In this document: piece after piece, positions 16,598 through 24,630 of the stretch | How positions within the stretch are numbered: position 1 is the stretch's first letter | Layout of the letters: each line of letters opens with the position of its first letter | Assembly (NCBI GenBank): GCA_902625475.1 | Contig: CACOBR010000011.1 | Location: 1-41,638, forward strand | Length of the DNA stretch: 41,638 nucleotides | Origin: an uncultured Alphaproteobacteria bacterium | Lineage (GTDB): Bacteria; Pseudomonadota; Alphaproteobacteria; Rhodobacterales; Rhodobacteraceae | Direction: 5' to 3' | Made by a program: the position numbers and the translations under genes | Notes under the pieces: model-generated | The model's database searches: none | Told to the model about the DNA's origin: nothing | The model's input: the letters and a program-made list of their open reading frames with translations, nothing else

Positions 16598-17185
16598 TCA
16601 TAATGAAATTATTGATAACAAAACCACTATAATTAAGCTTGTTCCCATCACAAACTTTAGTTTGTTTCTCACTTTTTCACTTAGTGGCATCTCATATAAC
16701 AAAACGCCAGCATATAACCAAATTAAATGAATTGGTAACCAGATTAAATTAGTTATTATTAATTTAATTAGTATTTCCAAACCAAAGTTTGCAGGGAAAA
16801 AAGCAAAACCTGAATAAAAAGTTAAATTTACTATATAAGCTTTTGGATTAATAAGCTGCAAAATTACACCGTGCGTAATTCCTGGAATATTTTGAGACTT
16901 CAAGAAATTTAATTTTGTATCACTCAAAAATATCTTTAAAGCTAAATGAATAAAAAAAATAGAAGACAAAAATAAACAAATAGTCCTAATAATTGGAAAA
17001 GAAATAATAACAGTTGCAAGACCAGAAATTACAATTATTGCAACAATATTTGTTCCAATAAAAAGGCCGAAAACATATCTAATTCCTGACCTAAATCCAA
17101 ATACAGATCCTATCCCAGCTGTTGATAAAACACCAGGACCAGGAGTTATTAATAAAAAAAATACAGCTATTGAAAATATAATCAA
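16598..17185 (-). CDS. LysE/RhtB family exporter
   Basis: Inner-membrane protein of 195 residues or slightly more. The signature FFLLITPGPGVLSTAGIGSV and the following GFRSGIRYVFGLFIGTNIVAI (quoted in part) are typical of LysE/RhtB amino-acid and metabolite exporters, and GITHGVILQLINPKAYIVN matches the conserved QLxNPKA motif. About six hydrophobic segments are seen. The first usual start is TTG at 17185, which leaves a short N-terminus. The frame stays open for 13 more codons upstream (reading SQVAIFNTITL before the TTG), and family members often start with such residues, so a rarer ATT start near 17221 or an unseen one is possible. The export substrate is unknown. Confidence 0.85.
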   Translation of the reverse strand: MIIFSIAVFFLLITPGPGVLSTAGIGSVFGFRSGIRYVFGLFIGTNIVAIIVISGLATVIISFPIIRTICLFLSSIFFIHLALKIFLSDTKLNFLKSQNIPGITHGVILQLINPKAYIVNLTFYSGFAFFPANFGLEILIKLIITNLIWLPIHLIWLYAGVLLYEMPLSEKVRNKLKFVMGTSLIIVVLLSIISL

Positions 17186-17424
17186 AGTAATCGTATTAAA
17201 TATAGCAACTTGAGAAATATTAAGTTAGTTAATGATTAATTACCATATAATAACCTAAAATTTAATAAATTATTCCAAAAAAATAATCTTTTTTTTATTA
17301 TTAATGATTTATGTATATATCTTTAAAGGCTAAGAAATCGAATTTATTTAATATTACAAACTTAATGATTATGAAATTATATTTACTTCAAAAACGCTAA
17401 ATCGATAAAGTTGAAATCTCATAA
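17186..17424. other. spacer upstream of a gene remnant, nothing recognised
   Basis: A+T-rich, stop codons in all frames. No RNA gene or clear protein similarity is seen. It may contain decayed upstream parts of the fatty-acid-hydroxylase remnant that follows, but I could not read any. Confidence 0.4.
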
Positions 17425-17577
17425 AATAAAACATTTGATATTCATGCCTACATGCATTACTTACATCTTAAATATTTTAATGTTAATTATGGCGGTTACG
17501 GACTAGTACTTTTTGATAGAGTATTTGGAACATATCATGATGGTTCTAAAGATCTTGACTCAAAATTAAATTCTTAA
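17425..17577 (+). pseudogene. C-terminal remnant of a fatty-acid hydroxylase / sterol desaturase gene
   Basis: An open frame of about 50 codons ending in TAA at 17575-17577 reads MHYLHLKYFNVNYGGYG, then LVLFDRVFGTYHDGS. This matches the C-terminal end of the fatty-acid hydroxylase superfamily, where a HxxHH motif, (K/R)YFxxNYGG and a final (L)PxDxxFGTxHDG are conserved (family consensus from memory). The second His of the HH pair is Leu here. The frame closes upstream at a TAA at 17422-17424 and no N-terminal half with the other histidine boxes can be found in the preceding 240 nt, so this is a decayed gene rather than a short functional one. An ATG at 17452 would give a 41-residue product, unlikely to act as a diiron enzyme. 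Confidence 0.62.
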
Positions 17578-17628
17578 ATTTTAATATTTAACAAAGCAAA
17601 ATATTTATCATTTTAATTTTGATTACAT

Positions 17629-18513
17629 ATGATTTTTATTAAAGTATTAGAGGTTGTTTTCCCAGTTTTTTTCCTTTCTTGCCTTGGTTTTTACTGGGTA
17701 AAAAGTGGTTTTGATTATCCAATGCAATTTGTAACTAGAATATGTATGAACATAGCTGTTCCATGCTTAGTCTTTGTTTCACTTATGAACACAAAAATAA
17801 ATTTAAAAATTTTACTAAATTTCGCAGTAGCTACATTGCTTTGCTATTCGTTAATAATTTTAACCTTTTATATTATTATTAAACTCCTGAAAATAAACTC
17901 TCAAACCTATTTGTCACCTCTATCATTTGGTAACACTGGCAATATTGGTTTGCCTTTAGCTTACTTTGCATTCGGAGAAATTGGATTAGGTTATGCAATT
18001 TTAGTTCTTTCAATTACTTCAATTTTATCTTTTTCTATTGGTATATGGTTTGTTTCTGGAGAAACTTCTTTTTTAAAAACATTAAAAAATGAACCATTAC
18101 TTGCTGCTACATTTTTGGGATTAATATTTCTAGTTACAAAATCTAAAACACCGTATTTTTTTACATCTACACTTGAATTAATAAGTCAGTTGGCAATTCC
18201 ACTAATGTTAATTACCCTAGGTGTGGCAGTAGCGAAGCTTAATTCAACCCATCTATATAAAGCACTAAAATTAAGTATATTAAAGTTAATTATCTGTTTA
18301 TCTTTATCTATATTAATTGGGAATATTTTACATCTTGATCAAATTCCCTTTTATATTCTGATATTACAAATGTCTGCTCCTGTGGCAATAACATCTTATT
18401 TTTTAGCAAAAAAGTATGATGCAGATGATAAAGCAGTAGCTGGAATTGTAATAACTTCAACTATCATTTCAACAATATATTTTCCAATAATTTTATATTT
18501 TCAACTAAGTTAG
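17629..18513 (+). CDS. AEC family transporter (auxin efflux carrier / MdcF-like)
   Basis: Integral membrane protein of 294 residues with the two five-helix halves of the AEC family. Marks are VVFPVFFLSCLGFYWVKSG in the first helix, MNIAVPCLVFVSLMN, SFGNTGNIGLPLAYFAFGE with the conserved N-x-G-N-x-G-L-P loop, LAIPLMLITLGVAVAKL and LQMSAPVAITSYFLAKKYDAD near the C-terminus. Bacterial members move malonate, malate or related organic acids, while others are unassigned. It lies 51 nt after the hydroxylase remnant and ends tail-to-tail (33 nt) with the TRAP permease gene. The direction of transport and the substrate cannot be told. Confidence 0.9.
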   Translation: MIFIKVLEVVFPVFFLSCLGFYWVKSGFDYPMQFVTRICMNIAVPCLVFVSLMNTKINLKILLNFAVATLLCYSLIILTFYIIIKLLKINSQTYLSPLSFGNTGNIGLPLAYFAFGEIGLGYAILVLSITSILSFSIGIWFVSGETSFLKTLKNEPLLAATFLGLIFLVTKSKTPYFFTSTLELISQLAIPLMLITLGVAVAKLNSTHLYKALKLSILKLIICLSLSILIGNILHLDQIPFYILILQMSAPVAITSYFLAKKYDADDKAVAGIVITSTIISTIYFPIILYFQLS

Positions 18514-18546
18514 CTTTTTATAATTTTTAACTTTCCTTTATAGAAT

Positions 18547-20331
18547 TTAGTAAACTAAGTCTTGTAATTTAGGTAAAAAAATTATTATATTCCCTAAAAA
18601 AATTAAAAGAAGACATCTAGCAGTTAGTTTTTTTACAATAAAACCTTTAGTTATAAAAAACAAACCTACTCCTATTTGAATTGAGATTAAAATACTTGAT
18701 AGAGGGGAATTTGCAAAATTAATTAACAATGGATGACGAACCATTGCAAGTGGAACTATGTATAATCCTAAACCTAAAACTAATGAAGTTTTAGCAACCT
18801 TTAACCAGTTTTCTTCAACCATACTTGCCGCAATGAATACACCTCCACAAACAGGTGGGGTTATTGTAGACAGTAATGAAAACCAAAAAATAAATAAATG
18901 TACTAATAATGGTTCAAGACCTAAATCAATTAGTGCAGGTCCTGCAACTGAGACACAAATTACATAAGCTGCAGTAGTTGGAACTTCCATTCCTAAAATA
19001 AGACACGCAATAGCAGTAAGAAAAAGTGTCAACCACAGATTTCCATTAGAAAACGTAATAATAGATGATGTCACTTTTATACCCAAACCAGTTATTCCTA
19101 AAACACCTACAATTAAAGATGCGCTAAGAATAATTGATGCTATTATTGCTACTTGTTGTCCTGCAAATAACGTAACATTAATGATCCTTGTTTTTGTTTT
19201 TTTCAAATTAAAATTAAAATTAATGTCAATAAATAGAAGAAGAAATCCTGATAATATTGCTAAAGCAGCTGAAAATTGGGGCGTATATCCTACATACATA
19301 AATAATAATAATATCGAAAACGGAATAAGAAAAAAAAGTGCCGTTTTAGTTACTATAGTAAAAGAGGGCAACATTTTTGTTCTATAGGGTTTTAAACAAT
19401 AAAGCTCTGCATATCTATTTACACCAAGCCAAATAGTAAAAAAATAAAGTAATGCTGGAATGAAGGCAGCAATTATTATTTGACTATATGGTATACCTGT
19501 GAGTTCAACCATTACAAATGCTCCAGCGCCCATAAGTGGTGGCATTATCTGACCACCTGTTGATGAAACTGCTTCTACAGCACCAGCTATTCTTTTTGGA
19601 TATCCTAATTTTTTCATTGTTGGGATGGTAACCATTCCCGTTGATGCAACATTTGCCGAAGCAGAGCCTGATATTGACCCAAAAAGAGCTGAGGAAATAA
19701 CTGAAACTTTTGCTGCACCACCTTTAAGCCTTCCTGCCACTGCAATTGCAATATTCATAAATCCTTGTCCAGCTTCCCCAGCATTCAAAATGGATCCAAA
19801 AATTACAAAAATCGCTACTATAGAAACAGAAACACCTGTTAATTTACCCCACAAACCGCCTTCAGTTATTACAAGAGTACCTAAAAAACTATTTATTGGG
19901 ATTCCAGGATGACCAAATTCACCTGGGATTCTGTCTCCAAATAACCCATATATCAAAAAAATTAAAGTAATTAATGGAAGAGGCCATCCTACTGTACGTC
20001 TAGCCATTTCCAATGTTATCAATAGTAAAGTGATTGAGATTAGAAATTGTTCCCATCCAATTAAGAAACCGTATTGATCTGATAGGGATTGTTCAAATAT
20101 AGCTATATATAAACAACTTAAAATACCAAAAAAAGTAAATATGTATCCTAAAAATAATTGTTCTTTAGTTCGGGAAGAATAAACAAAAATCCATGGTATT
20201 GCTAAGGCCATATGTAATGGCCTAGAAATTAAACTTGGAACAAGACCTGAAAAAATAAGATATATATGAAAAAAGATTGAAACTAACCCTATTCCAATCC
20301 ATAAAGTTTTAATTTGCTTAAGATTAATCAT
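18547..20331 (-). CDS. TRAP transporter fused permease (4TM/12TM, TAXI type)
   Basis: Inner-membrane permease of 594 residues that joins the small DctQ-like and large DctM-like parts in one chain, the form that goes with TAXI binding proteins. The segment SSTGGQIMPPLMGAGAFVM and GSISGSASANVASTGMVTIP are hallmarks of this class, as are GMEVPTTAAYVICVSVAGPAL and STITPPVCGGVFIAASMVE. It works with the binding protein encoded just upstream (20383-21333) as a Na+-driven importer. I chose ATG 20331 (MINLKQIKTLWIG), which has AAGGA eight bases upstream; an in-frame ATG at 20352 lies in the loop of a hairpin and would add seven residues. The ribosome site sits inside that hairpin (separate entry). 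Confidence 0.92.
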   Translation of the reverse strand: MINLKQIKTLWIGIGLVSIFFHIYLIFSGLVPSLISRPLHMALAIPWIFVYSSRTKEQLFLGYIFTFFGILSCLYIAIFEQSLSDQYGFLIGWEQFLISITLLLITLEMARRTVGWPLPLITLIFLIYGLFGDRIPGEFGHPGIPINSFLGTLVITEGGLWGKLTGVSVSIVAIFVIFGSILNAGEAGQGFMNIAIAVAGRLKGGAAKVSVISSALFGSISGSASANVASTGMVTIPTMKKLGYPKRIAGAVEAVSSTGGQIMPPLMGAGAFVMVELTGIPYSQIIIAAFIPALLYFFTIWLGVNRYAELYCLKPYRTKMLPSFTIVTKTALFFLIPFSILLLFMYVGYTPQFSAALAILSGFLLLFIDINFNFNLKKTKTRIINVTLFAGQQVAIIASIILSASLIVGVLGITGLGIKVTSSIITFSNGNLWLTLFLTAIACLILGMEVPTTAAYVICVSVAGPALIDLGLEPLLVHLFIFWFSLLSTITPPVCGGVFIAASMVEENWLKVAKTSLVLGLGLYIVPLAMVRHPLLINFANSPLSSILISIQIGVGLFFITKGFIVKKLTARCLLLIFLGNIIIFLPKLQDLVY

Positions 20332-20337
20332 TTTTAT

Positions 20338-20370
20338 GTTCCTTAGGTGCATGCAACAGACCTAAGGAAC
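20338..20370 (-). promoter_or_regulatory. intercistronic hairpin covering the permease ribosome binding site
   Basis: A perfect 10-bp inverted repeat, GTTCCTTAGG at 20338-20347 and CCTAAGGAAC at 20361-20370, with a 13-nt loop, lies in the short gap between the TAXI binding-protein stop (20383) and the permease start (20331). On the mRNA the downstream arm contains AAGGA, the Shine-Dalgarno site of the permease, eight bases before its ATG. The stem may limit permease translation relative to the binding protein, protect the upstream message, or both. It is the longest G+C-containing perfect hairpin I noticed in the window. Confidence 0.65.
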
Positions 20371-20382
20371 ATATACGCTTTT

Positions 20383-21333
20383 TTAATGATGAATCTCCAA
20401 ATTAGCACCAACCTCTTTATAATATCTCTTTGCTCCTGGATGAATATCAGTGAGTATATTACTTAACATATCTAAAGAAACACCATTCCACCATTTAGCT
20501 GCTTCACCTAGAGATTTTTTATTTTCCCAGTAAGTTTTGGTAAGAAGATATGCGGTTTCTTCATTCATATCTGATGTTGTAAAAGCTATTACAGGAAGAG
20601 AAGTAGTTATAATATCTTGATTTTGACCAGCATAAGTACCAGCTGGAATAATTAATTTTGTTCGCTTAGATGCTTTAACTTGATCCTCAGTTAAAGAAAT
20701 TACTTTTGCCCCAGAAGAGGCAGCCGCTTCAATGACATTTGGCGCAGGAAAAGATCCAGCTGTTACGAATCCATCAATTTGACCATTTTTAAGTGCTGGA
20801 ACAGCATTAGAAAGTTCAACTTCAGCTAATTTTACTTTATCTTCAAGTCCAAAAAGTTTTAAATATTTTGCACCTTCTTTTGCACCAAAGGAACCTTTTC
20901 CAAGAAGGATAGTTTTTCCTTCCATTTCATCAAAACTATTTACCCCAGATGATTTTGACATTACGAAATGCATTGTTAAAGATGGTATTGGAAATAATGC
21001 TCTTATCTCATCAAATCTAGGATTTGATTTATCCTTAAACATAGCTTTTCCATCACGCGCTAATTTAATTAACACAGGAGGAGTAGTAAACACATAGTTA
21101 TTGGTTCTGCCAATTGCTTCCATAACATTTTGGACAGAGCCTTGACTTTCTTCAATAGTAATAATTACTGCACCATTAGAGCCTTTTTTCATGGCCTCAG
21201 CAATTTCTACTGCCATTTGATAGTAAGAAGATGTAGATTTAGCAGACTTATATGTAATTCTTGTTTCAGATATTCCATATGAAAAAAGTCCAAAAAATAA
21301 TAAGATACTAAGCGTTGACCTAATTAAATGCAT
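20383..21333 (-). CDS. TAXI family TRAP transporter substrate-binding protein
   Basis: Periplasmic binding protein of 316 residues. The N-terminus is a signal peptide: MHLIR, the hydrophobic STLSILLFFGLFSYG, then a likely cut before ETRITYKSAK. The mature start TSSYYQMAVEIAEAMKK fits the beginning of TAXI proteins, where a G/S-rich loop followed by YY binds ligand. Later, GKTILLGKGSFGAKEGAKY and LKNGQIDGFVTAGSFPAPNV match the typical family order. Known TAXI systems bind glutamate, other organic acids or unknown ligands. A strong ribosome site AAAGGGAG lies seven bases before the ATG. It heads a two-gene unit with the fused permease and is divergent (150 nt) from the DMSP-lyase-like cupin, which may share its substrate (inference). 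Confidence 0.92.
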   Translation of the reverse strand: MHLIRSTLSILLFFGLFSYGISETRITYKSAKSTSSYYQMAVEIAEAMKKGSNGAVIITIEESQGSVQNVMEAIGRTNNYVFTTPPVLIKLARDGKAMFKDKSNPRFDEIRALFPIPSLTMHFVMSKSSGVNSFDEMEGKTILLGKGSFGAKEGAKYLKLFGLEDKVKLAEVELSNAVPALKNGQIDGFVTAGSFPAPNVIEAAASSGAKVISLTEDQVKASKRTKLIIPAGTYAGQNQDIITTSLPVIAFTTSDMNEETAYLLTKTYWENKKSLGEAAKWWNGVSLDMLSNILTDIHPGAKRYYKEVGANLEIHH

Positions 21334-21483
21334 ATTATACTCCCTTTAAAAATTTTAAATATTATTATTGTAGACTTACATTAAATTTAAATTTTGAAAA
21401 GAGATACGATTTAAAATTTGTTAATATCAATTATTAAATATCTAAATTATTAAAAACTTGTAAATAAAATAACTAATAGTTCT
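21334..21483. promoter_or_regulatory. 150-nt divergent spacer, shared promoter region
   Basis: Lies between the starts of the TAXI binding protein (-) and the DMSP-lyase-like cupin (+), so promoters for both must be here or very near. It is A+T-rich and I could not pick out convincing -35/-10 pairs or a palindromic operator. The only clear element is AAAGGGAG (21341-21348, minus strand), the ribosome site of the binding-protein gene. Confidence 0.45.
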
Positions 21484-22113
21484 ATGCATAAAATTAAAAA
21501 GATTATTGAAGAGATAATAAAATATCTTGAAGAAAATATTAAAAAAAATGAGGAAAAGTGTATTTGTAATTCTATTAAAAAAAGTATTCTAAGCAAAAAA
21601 ACGGTGAACGATTTTATTCCAACAATTCCTCCAAAGAATAAATCGTTAATAAATGGGTTATCATCAATATCTTCAAATAAAATGTTACCCTTAAAAAATG
21701 CTATCTTAGATGGCTATACCAAATTAAATTGGAAAATAGATAATGGAGAATATTATAACAAAAATTCAAATATTGGGAAAATCTACCTAAATGGAAATAT
21801 GAATGCAGAACTTATTGGTCCCAATGATGGATATTTTAAATCTGAGGAATTAAAGTTAGGGATTTTTTTATTAGAACAAAACATATTTTACAAAGATCAT
21901 ATGCATGCAGCTCCTGAATTATATTTAAATTTAACTGATGGTACAAAATGGAGATTTGGAAAAAAGAAGTGGTTAGAAATGCAATCAGGATCAATAATTT
22001 ATAATGAACCTTACTACCCTCATGGAATGAAAGTTGGCGAAATACCATTTATATCTATATGGTGTTGGCCTTTCAATGTAGATCAAAAATGTGAAGTAGT
22101 TAAAATAAAATGA
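21484..22113 (+). CDS. DMSP-lyase-like cupin (DddQ/DddL family candidate)
   Basis: Cupin of 209 residues; the catalytic domain is the C-terminal half. The core YKDHMHAAPELYLNL gives Tyr136, His139, His141, Glu145 and Tyr147, and YYPHGM gives His180. From memory, DddQ of Ruegeria lacuscaerulei uses Tyr120, His123, His125, Glu129, Tyr131 and His163: the spacing is identical except that the last histidine is one residue further on. AELIGPNDGYFKSEELKLGI before it and GSIIYNEPYYPHGMK after it also fit the DMSP-lyase family. Such enzymes cleave dimethylsulfoniopropionate to dimethyl sulfide and acrylate with a metal and a tyrosine base. The N-terminal 80 residues are lysine-rich and not conserved to my eye. 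Paralogous cupins without this activity exist, so the call is a strong candidate, not proof. It is divergent from a TAXI-TRAP importer. Confidence 0.72.
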   Translation: MHKIKKIIEEIIKYLEENIKKNEEKCICNSIKKSILSKKTVNDFIPTIPPKNKSLINGLSSISSNKMLPLKNAILDGYTKLNWKIDNGEYYNKNSNIGKIYLNGNMNAELIGPNDGYFKSEELKLGIFLLEQNIFYKDHMHAAPELYLNLTDGTKWRFGKKKWLEMQSGSIIYNEPYYPHGMKVGEIPFISIWCWPFNVDQKCEVVKIK

Positions 22114-22207
22114 CCCATTATTTATAGATAATAAATTTTAAAATAAAATAAGTTGTTTTTAAAACATTTTAGCATTAAAATTTCCATAGCAAGGTTTGGA
22201 TAATTAT

Positions 22208-22639
22208 ATGTCTAAAAGTCTAGCAGAAAAACTAACTGAAAGAGAACTCATAACTGTTAATGAAAATGATCAGTTGCTAAATGCTATTAATAAGTTAGTA
22301 AAATATAATATTGGAGCAATCCCAGTAATAAATAATAATAGGAAACTAGCTGGTATTATATCAGAAAGAGATATAGTAAAAGCATTAGCCAATTATAAAA
22401 ATAAAGATTATTCAATTTTATTAGTTAACCAACTAATGACAAAAAAAGTTGTCAGTTGTGAAAAAGAAGTTCTTTCTGATAAATTAATGGAGTTAATGAC
22501 AATAAACAAAATCCGTCATATTCCAATTGTAGAGAATAATGCTCCTATAGGAATTGTATCTATAGGTGATGTAGTAAATAGATTAATCGAAAAAGTTCAA
22601 TATGAAAACAAAATGTTAAAAGATTTTGTAAGTGGGTGA
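22208..22639 (+). CDS. CBS-pair domain protein
   Basis: Stand-alone protein of 143 residues made of two CBS repeats (about 5-65 and 75-138). Marks are NIGAIPVINNNRKLAGIISERDIV in repeat one and IRHIPIVENNAPIGIVSIGDVVNRL in repeat two, each ending in the (G)I(V)S-x-x-D(I/V)V motif that binds the ribose phosphate of adenine nucleotides. Small CBS-pair proteins often sense AMP, ATP or SAM and regulate enzymes or channels; the partner is unknown. I use ATG 22208; TTG at 22196 is also in frame, with AAGG only one base before it, so four extra residues are possible. It follows the DMSP-lyase-like gene after 94 nt on the same strand and converges on upp. Confidence 0.88.
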   Translation: MSKSLAEKLTERELITVNENDQLLNAINKLVKYNIGAIPVINNNRKLAGIISERDIVKALANYKNKDYSILLVNQLMTKKVVSCEKEVLSDKLMELMTINKIRHIPIVENNAPIGIVSIGDVVNRLIEKVQYENKMLKDFVSG

Positions 22640-22762
22640 TTGGCTTTAATTTAATCCATATATAAATGTATAAGATCTATATCATTCTCTAATATTATCT
22701 GTAAAATATTAAAAATTAAAATATATCATAGTCCATTAAATACAAATTTGATTAACTAATAA

Positions 22763-23392
22763 CTATTTAGTTCCAAACATGCGGTCACCCGCATCACCTA
22801 ATCCTGGCATTATATAACCTATTTCATTCAACTGTCTGTCCAAAGATGCAGTAATTATTGGCACATCTGGATGTGCTTCATTTAAAGTTTTAACTCCTTC
22901 TGGAGCAGCAAGTAAGCATAAAAATCTAATTGTTTTTGCACCAGCTTTTTTTAATAGGTCTATTGCTGCACAAGCAGAGTTACCTGTAGCTAGCATTGGA
23001 TCTAAGGTTATTACTACTCTTTCACTAAGCTCATTTGGGACTTTAAAATAATATTGCACAGGCTCTAATGTTTTTTCGTCTCTATATAATCCAACATAAC
23101 CTACTCTAGCAGATGGTATAAGATCTAAAACACCATCAAGAAGACCGTTACCTGCTCTTAGTATAGAAACTAATGCTAATTTTTTTCCATCGAGTGTGGG
23201 TGCTTCAAAATTTTCTATAGGAGTTTCAATATTGACAGTTGTCATATCTAAATTCCTAGTTATTTCATAAGCAAGTAATAAACTGATCTCTCTCAATAGC
23301 TGTCTAAAATGATTAGTTGGAGTATCCTTTTTTCTCATTTTAGTTAATTTATGCTGAACAAGTGGGTGGTCTACTATCTTTAAGTTTTGCAT
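22763..23392 (-). CDS. upp: uracil phosphoribosyltransferase
   Basis: Makes UMP from uracil and PRPP. The product has 209 residues, as usual. The PRPP loop [15 protein letters not shown] (126-140) and the uracil-binding C-terminus [14 protein letters not shown] are intact, and [20 protein letters not shown] matches the conserved early loop. It is the last gene of the cdd-deoA-deoB-upp run and overlaps deoB by 13 nt, which suggests coupled translation. In this order it recycles the uracil released by DeoA from deoxyuridine or uridine, after Cdd has deaminated the cytidine forms. It converges on the CBS-pair gene, 123 nt away. Confidence 0.97.
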   Translation of the reverse strand: MQNLKIVDHPLVQHKLTKMRKKDTPTNHFRQLLREISLLLAYEITRNLDMTTVNIETPIENFEAPTLDGKKLALVSILRAGNGLLDGVLDLIPSARVGYVGLYRDEKTLEPVQYYFKVPNELSERVVITLDPMLATGNSACAAIDLLKKAGAKTIRFLCLLAAPEGVKTLNEAHPDVPIITASLDRQLNEIGYIMPGLGDAGDRMFGTK

Positions 23393-24630
23393 TTTTTCTC
23401 CAATTTATTGTTATCATTAAAAATATTTGTTCCTTTTAATTTCCCACTTAGATTAAGGAAAGCAGCCATAGTGGCTCCCACATCAGAAAAAAATATATTT
23501 CCATTATTTCCTTTTTGGGCATAATTTCCAACCATTAATACAGGTACTTTTTCTCTAGTATGATCAGTACCTTTAAAAGTAGGATCATTCCCATGGTCAG
23601 CAGTAATTATTAAAAAATCATTAGGATTGATAACTTCTAATAATTTAACTAATTTTAAATCAAAACGTTCAAGAGCCGCAGCAAATCCTGCTACATCTCT
23701 TCTATGTCCATAAAGTGAGTCAAATTCAACAAAATTTGCAAAAATCAAGTCTCCATTTTTAGCTTTTTTTATTACATCAATCATTTTATAAAATAAAGCA
23801 TCGTCACTTAACCCAGATACACTTGTTGAAATCCCTCTGTTAGAAAAAATATCAGCAATTTTTCCAATGGCATGACATGATCTATTATTTTCGATAACTA
23901 AATCACAAAGTGTTTTATTTGGAGGAGGAAATGTATAATCTTTTCTATTTTTTGTTCTGAAAAAAGTACCTGAGTTATCTCCTAAAAAAGGTCTGGCAAT
24001 TACTCTTCCAACTTTTAAAGGGTGAAAAACTTTTGCAGAGAATTCACATAATTCATAAAGTTTTTTTAATCCAAAAATTTTTTCATGACACGCAATCTGA
24101 ACTACACTATCTTTTGATGTATAAAATATTGGCTTTAAGCTAAGGATATGTTCCTCACCACATTTTTTAATTATTTCAGTTCCGGAAGAATGACAATTAC
24201 CTAAAATACCTGTAAGTGAAAATTTATTAATGATAGGTTTAATTTGATCTTCAGAAAATGATTTAAATTTATTTTCAAAATATTTCCAATTCCACTTTAA
24301 GGGTAATCCAGCTAATTCCCAGTGACCAGTTGGAGTATCCTTTCCTTTACTTATTTCAGATGCACATGCAAAAGAAGCATTTTTTGAACAAAAGAAATTT
24401 TGATTTTCTGAAAAATAATTTTGAGCCACTGCATGAGAAGCGTAAATACCTAAACTAGCTAAATTTGGTATATTTAATTGACCGAAACGACTAAAATTAG
24501 CTCTACCCTTAATACATTCTTTTTTTATATTGCCCAGAGTATCAGCACCCATATCAGCGAAATCGTTTGCATCTGTTGCTCCACCAATACCAACAGCATC
24601 TAAAACAATTAAAATGCCTTTACCTGTCAT
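23380..24630 (-). CDS. deoB: phosphopentomutase
   Basis: Interconverts (deoxy)ribose-1-phosphate and -5-phosphate; an alkaline-phosphatase-superfamily enzyme that needs Mn2+. The product has 416 residues, close to the usual 390-410. The metal site is visible at both ends: [14 protein letters not shown] with the first Asp near residue 10, [11 protein letters not shown] with the phosphate-accepting Thr, and [21 protein letters not shown] near the C-terminus. It overlaps deoA by 4 nt (ATGA) and upp by 13 nt, so it is cotranscribed with both. It links the deoxyribose-1-phosphate made by DeoA to DeoC, which is encoded on the opposite strand at 26470-27414. Confidence 0.96.
   Translation of the reverse strand: MTGKGILIVLDAVGIGGATDANDFADMGADTLGNIKKECIKGRANFSRFGQLNIPNLASLGIYASHAVAQNYFSENQNFFCSKNASFACASEISKGKDTPTGHWELAGLPLKWNWKYFENKFKSFSEDQIKPIINKFSLTGILGNCHSSGTEIIKKCGEEHILSLKPIFYTSKDSVVQIACHEKIFGLKKLYELCEFSAKVFHPLKVGRVIARPFLGDNSGTFFRTKNRKDYTFPPPNKTLCDLVIENNRSCHAIGKIADIFSNRGISTSVSGLSDDALFYKMIDVIKKAKNGDLIFANFVEFDSLYGHRRDVAGFAAALERFDLKLVKLLEVINPNDFLIITADHGNDPTFKGTDHTREKVPVLMVGNYAQKGNNGNIFFSDVGATMAAFLNLSGKLKGTNIFNDNNKLEKKCKT

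Noticed and set aside
19625-19912. 95-codon frame antisense to the TRAP permease
   Set aside because: Shadow of the conserved permease coding sequence, no ribosome site and no recognisable domain.
20332-20352. Upstream ATG of the TRAP permease at 20352
   Set aside because: It falls in the hairpin loop without a ribosome site, while the ATG at 20331 has AAGGA at the right distance; kept only as a possibility in the finding on the hairpin.
22640-22762. Spacer between the CBS gene and upp searched for terminator or small RNA
   Set aside because: Only a 7-bp TAATATT/AATATTA pair without a T-run was found.
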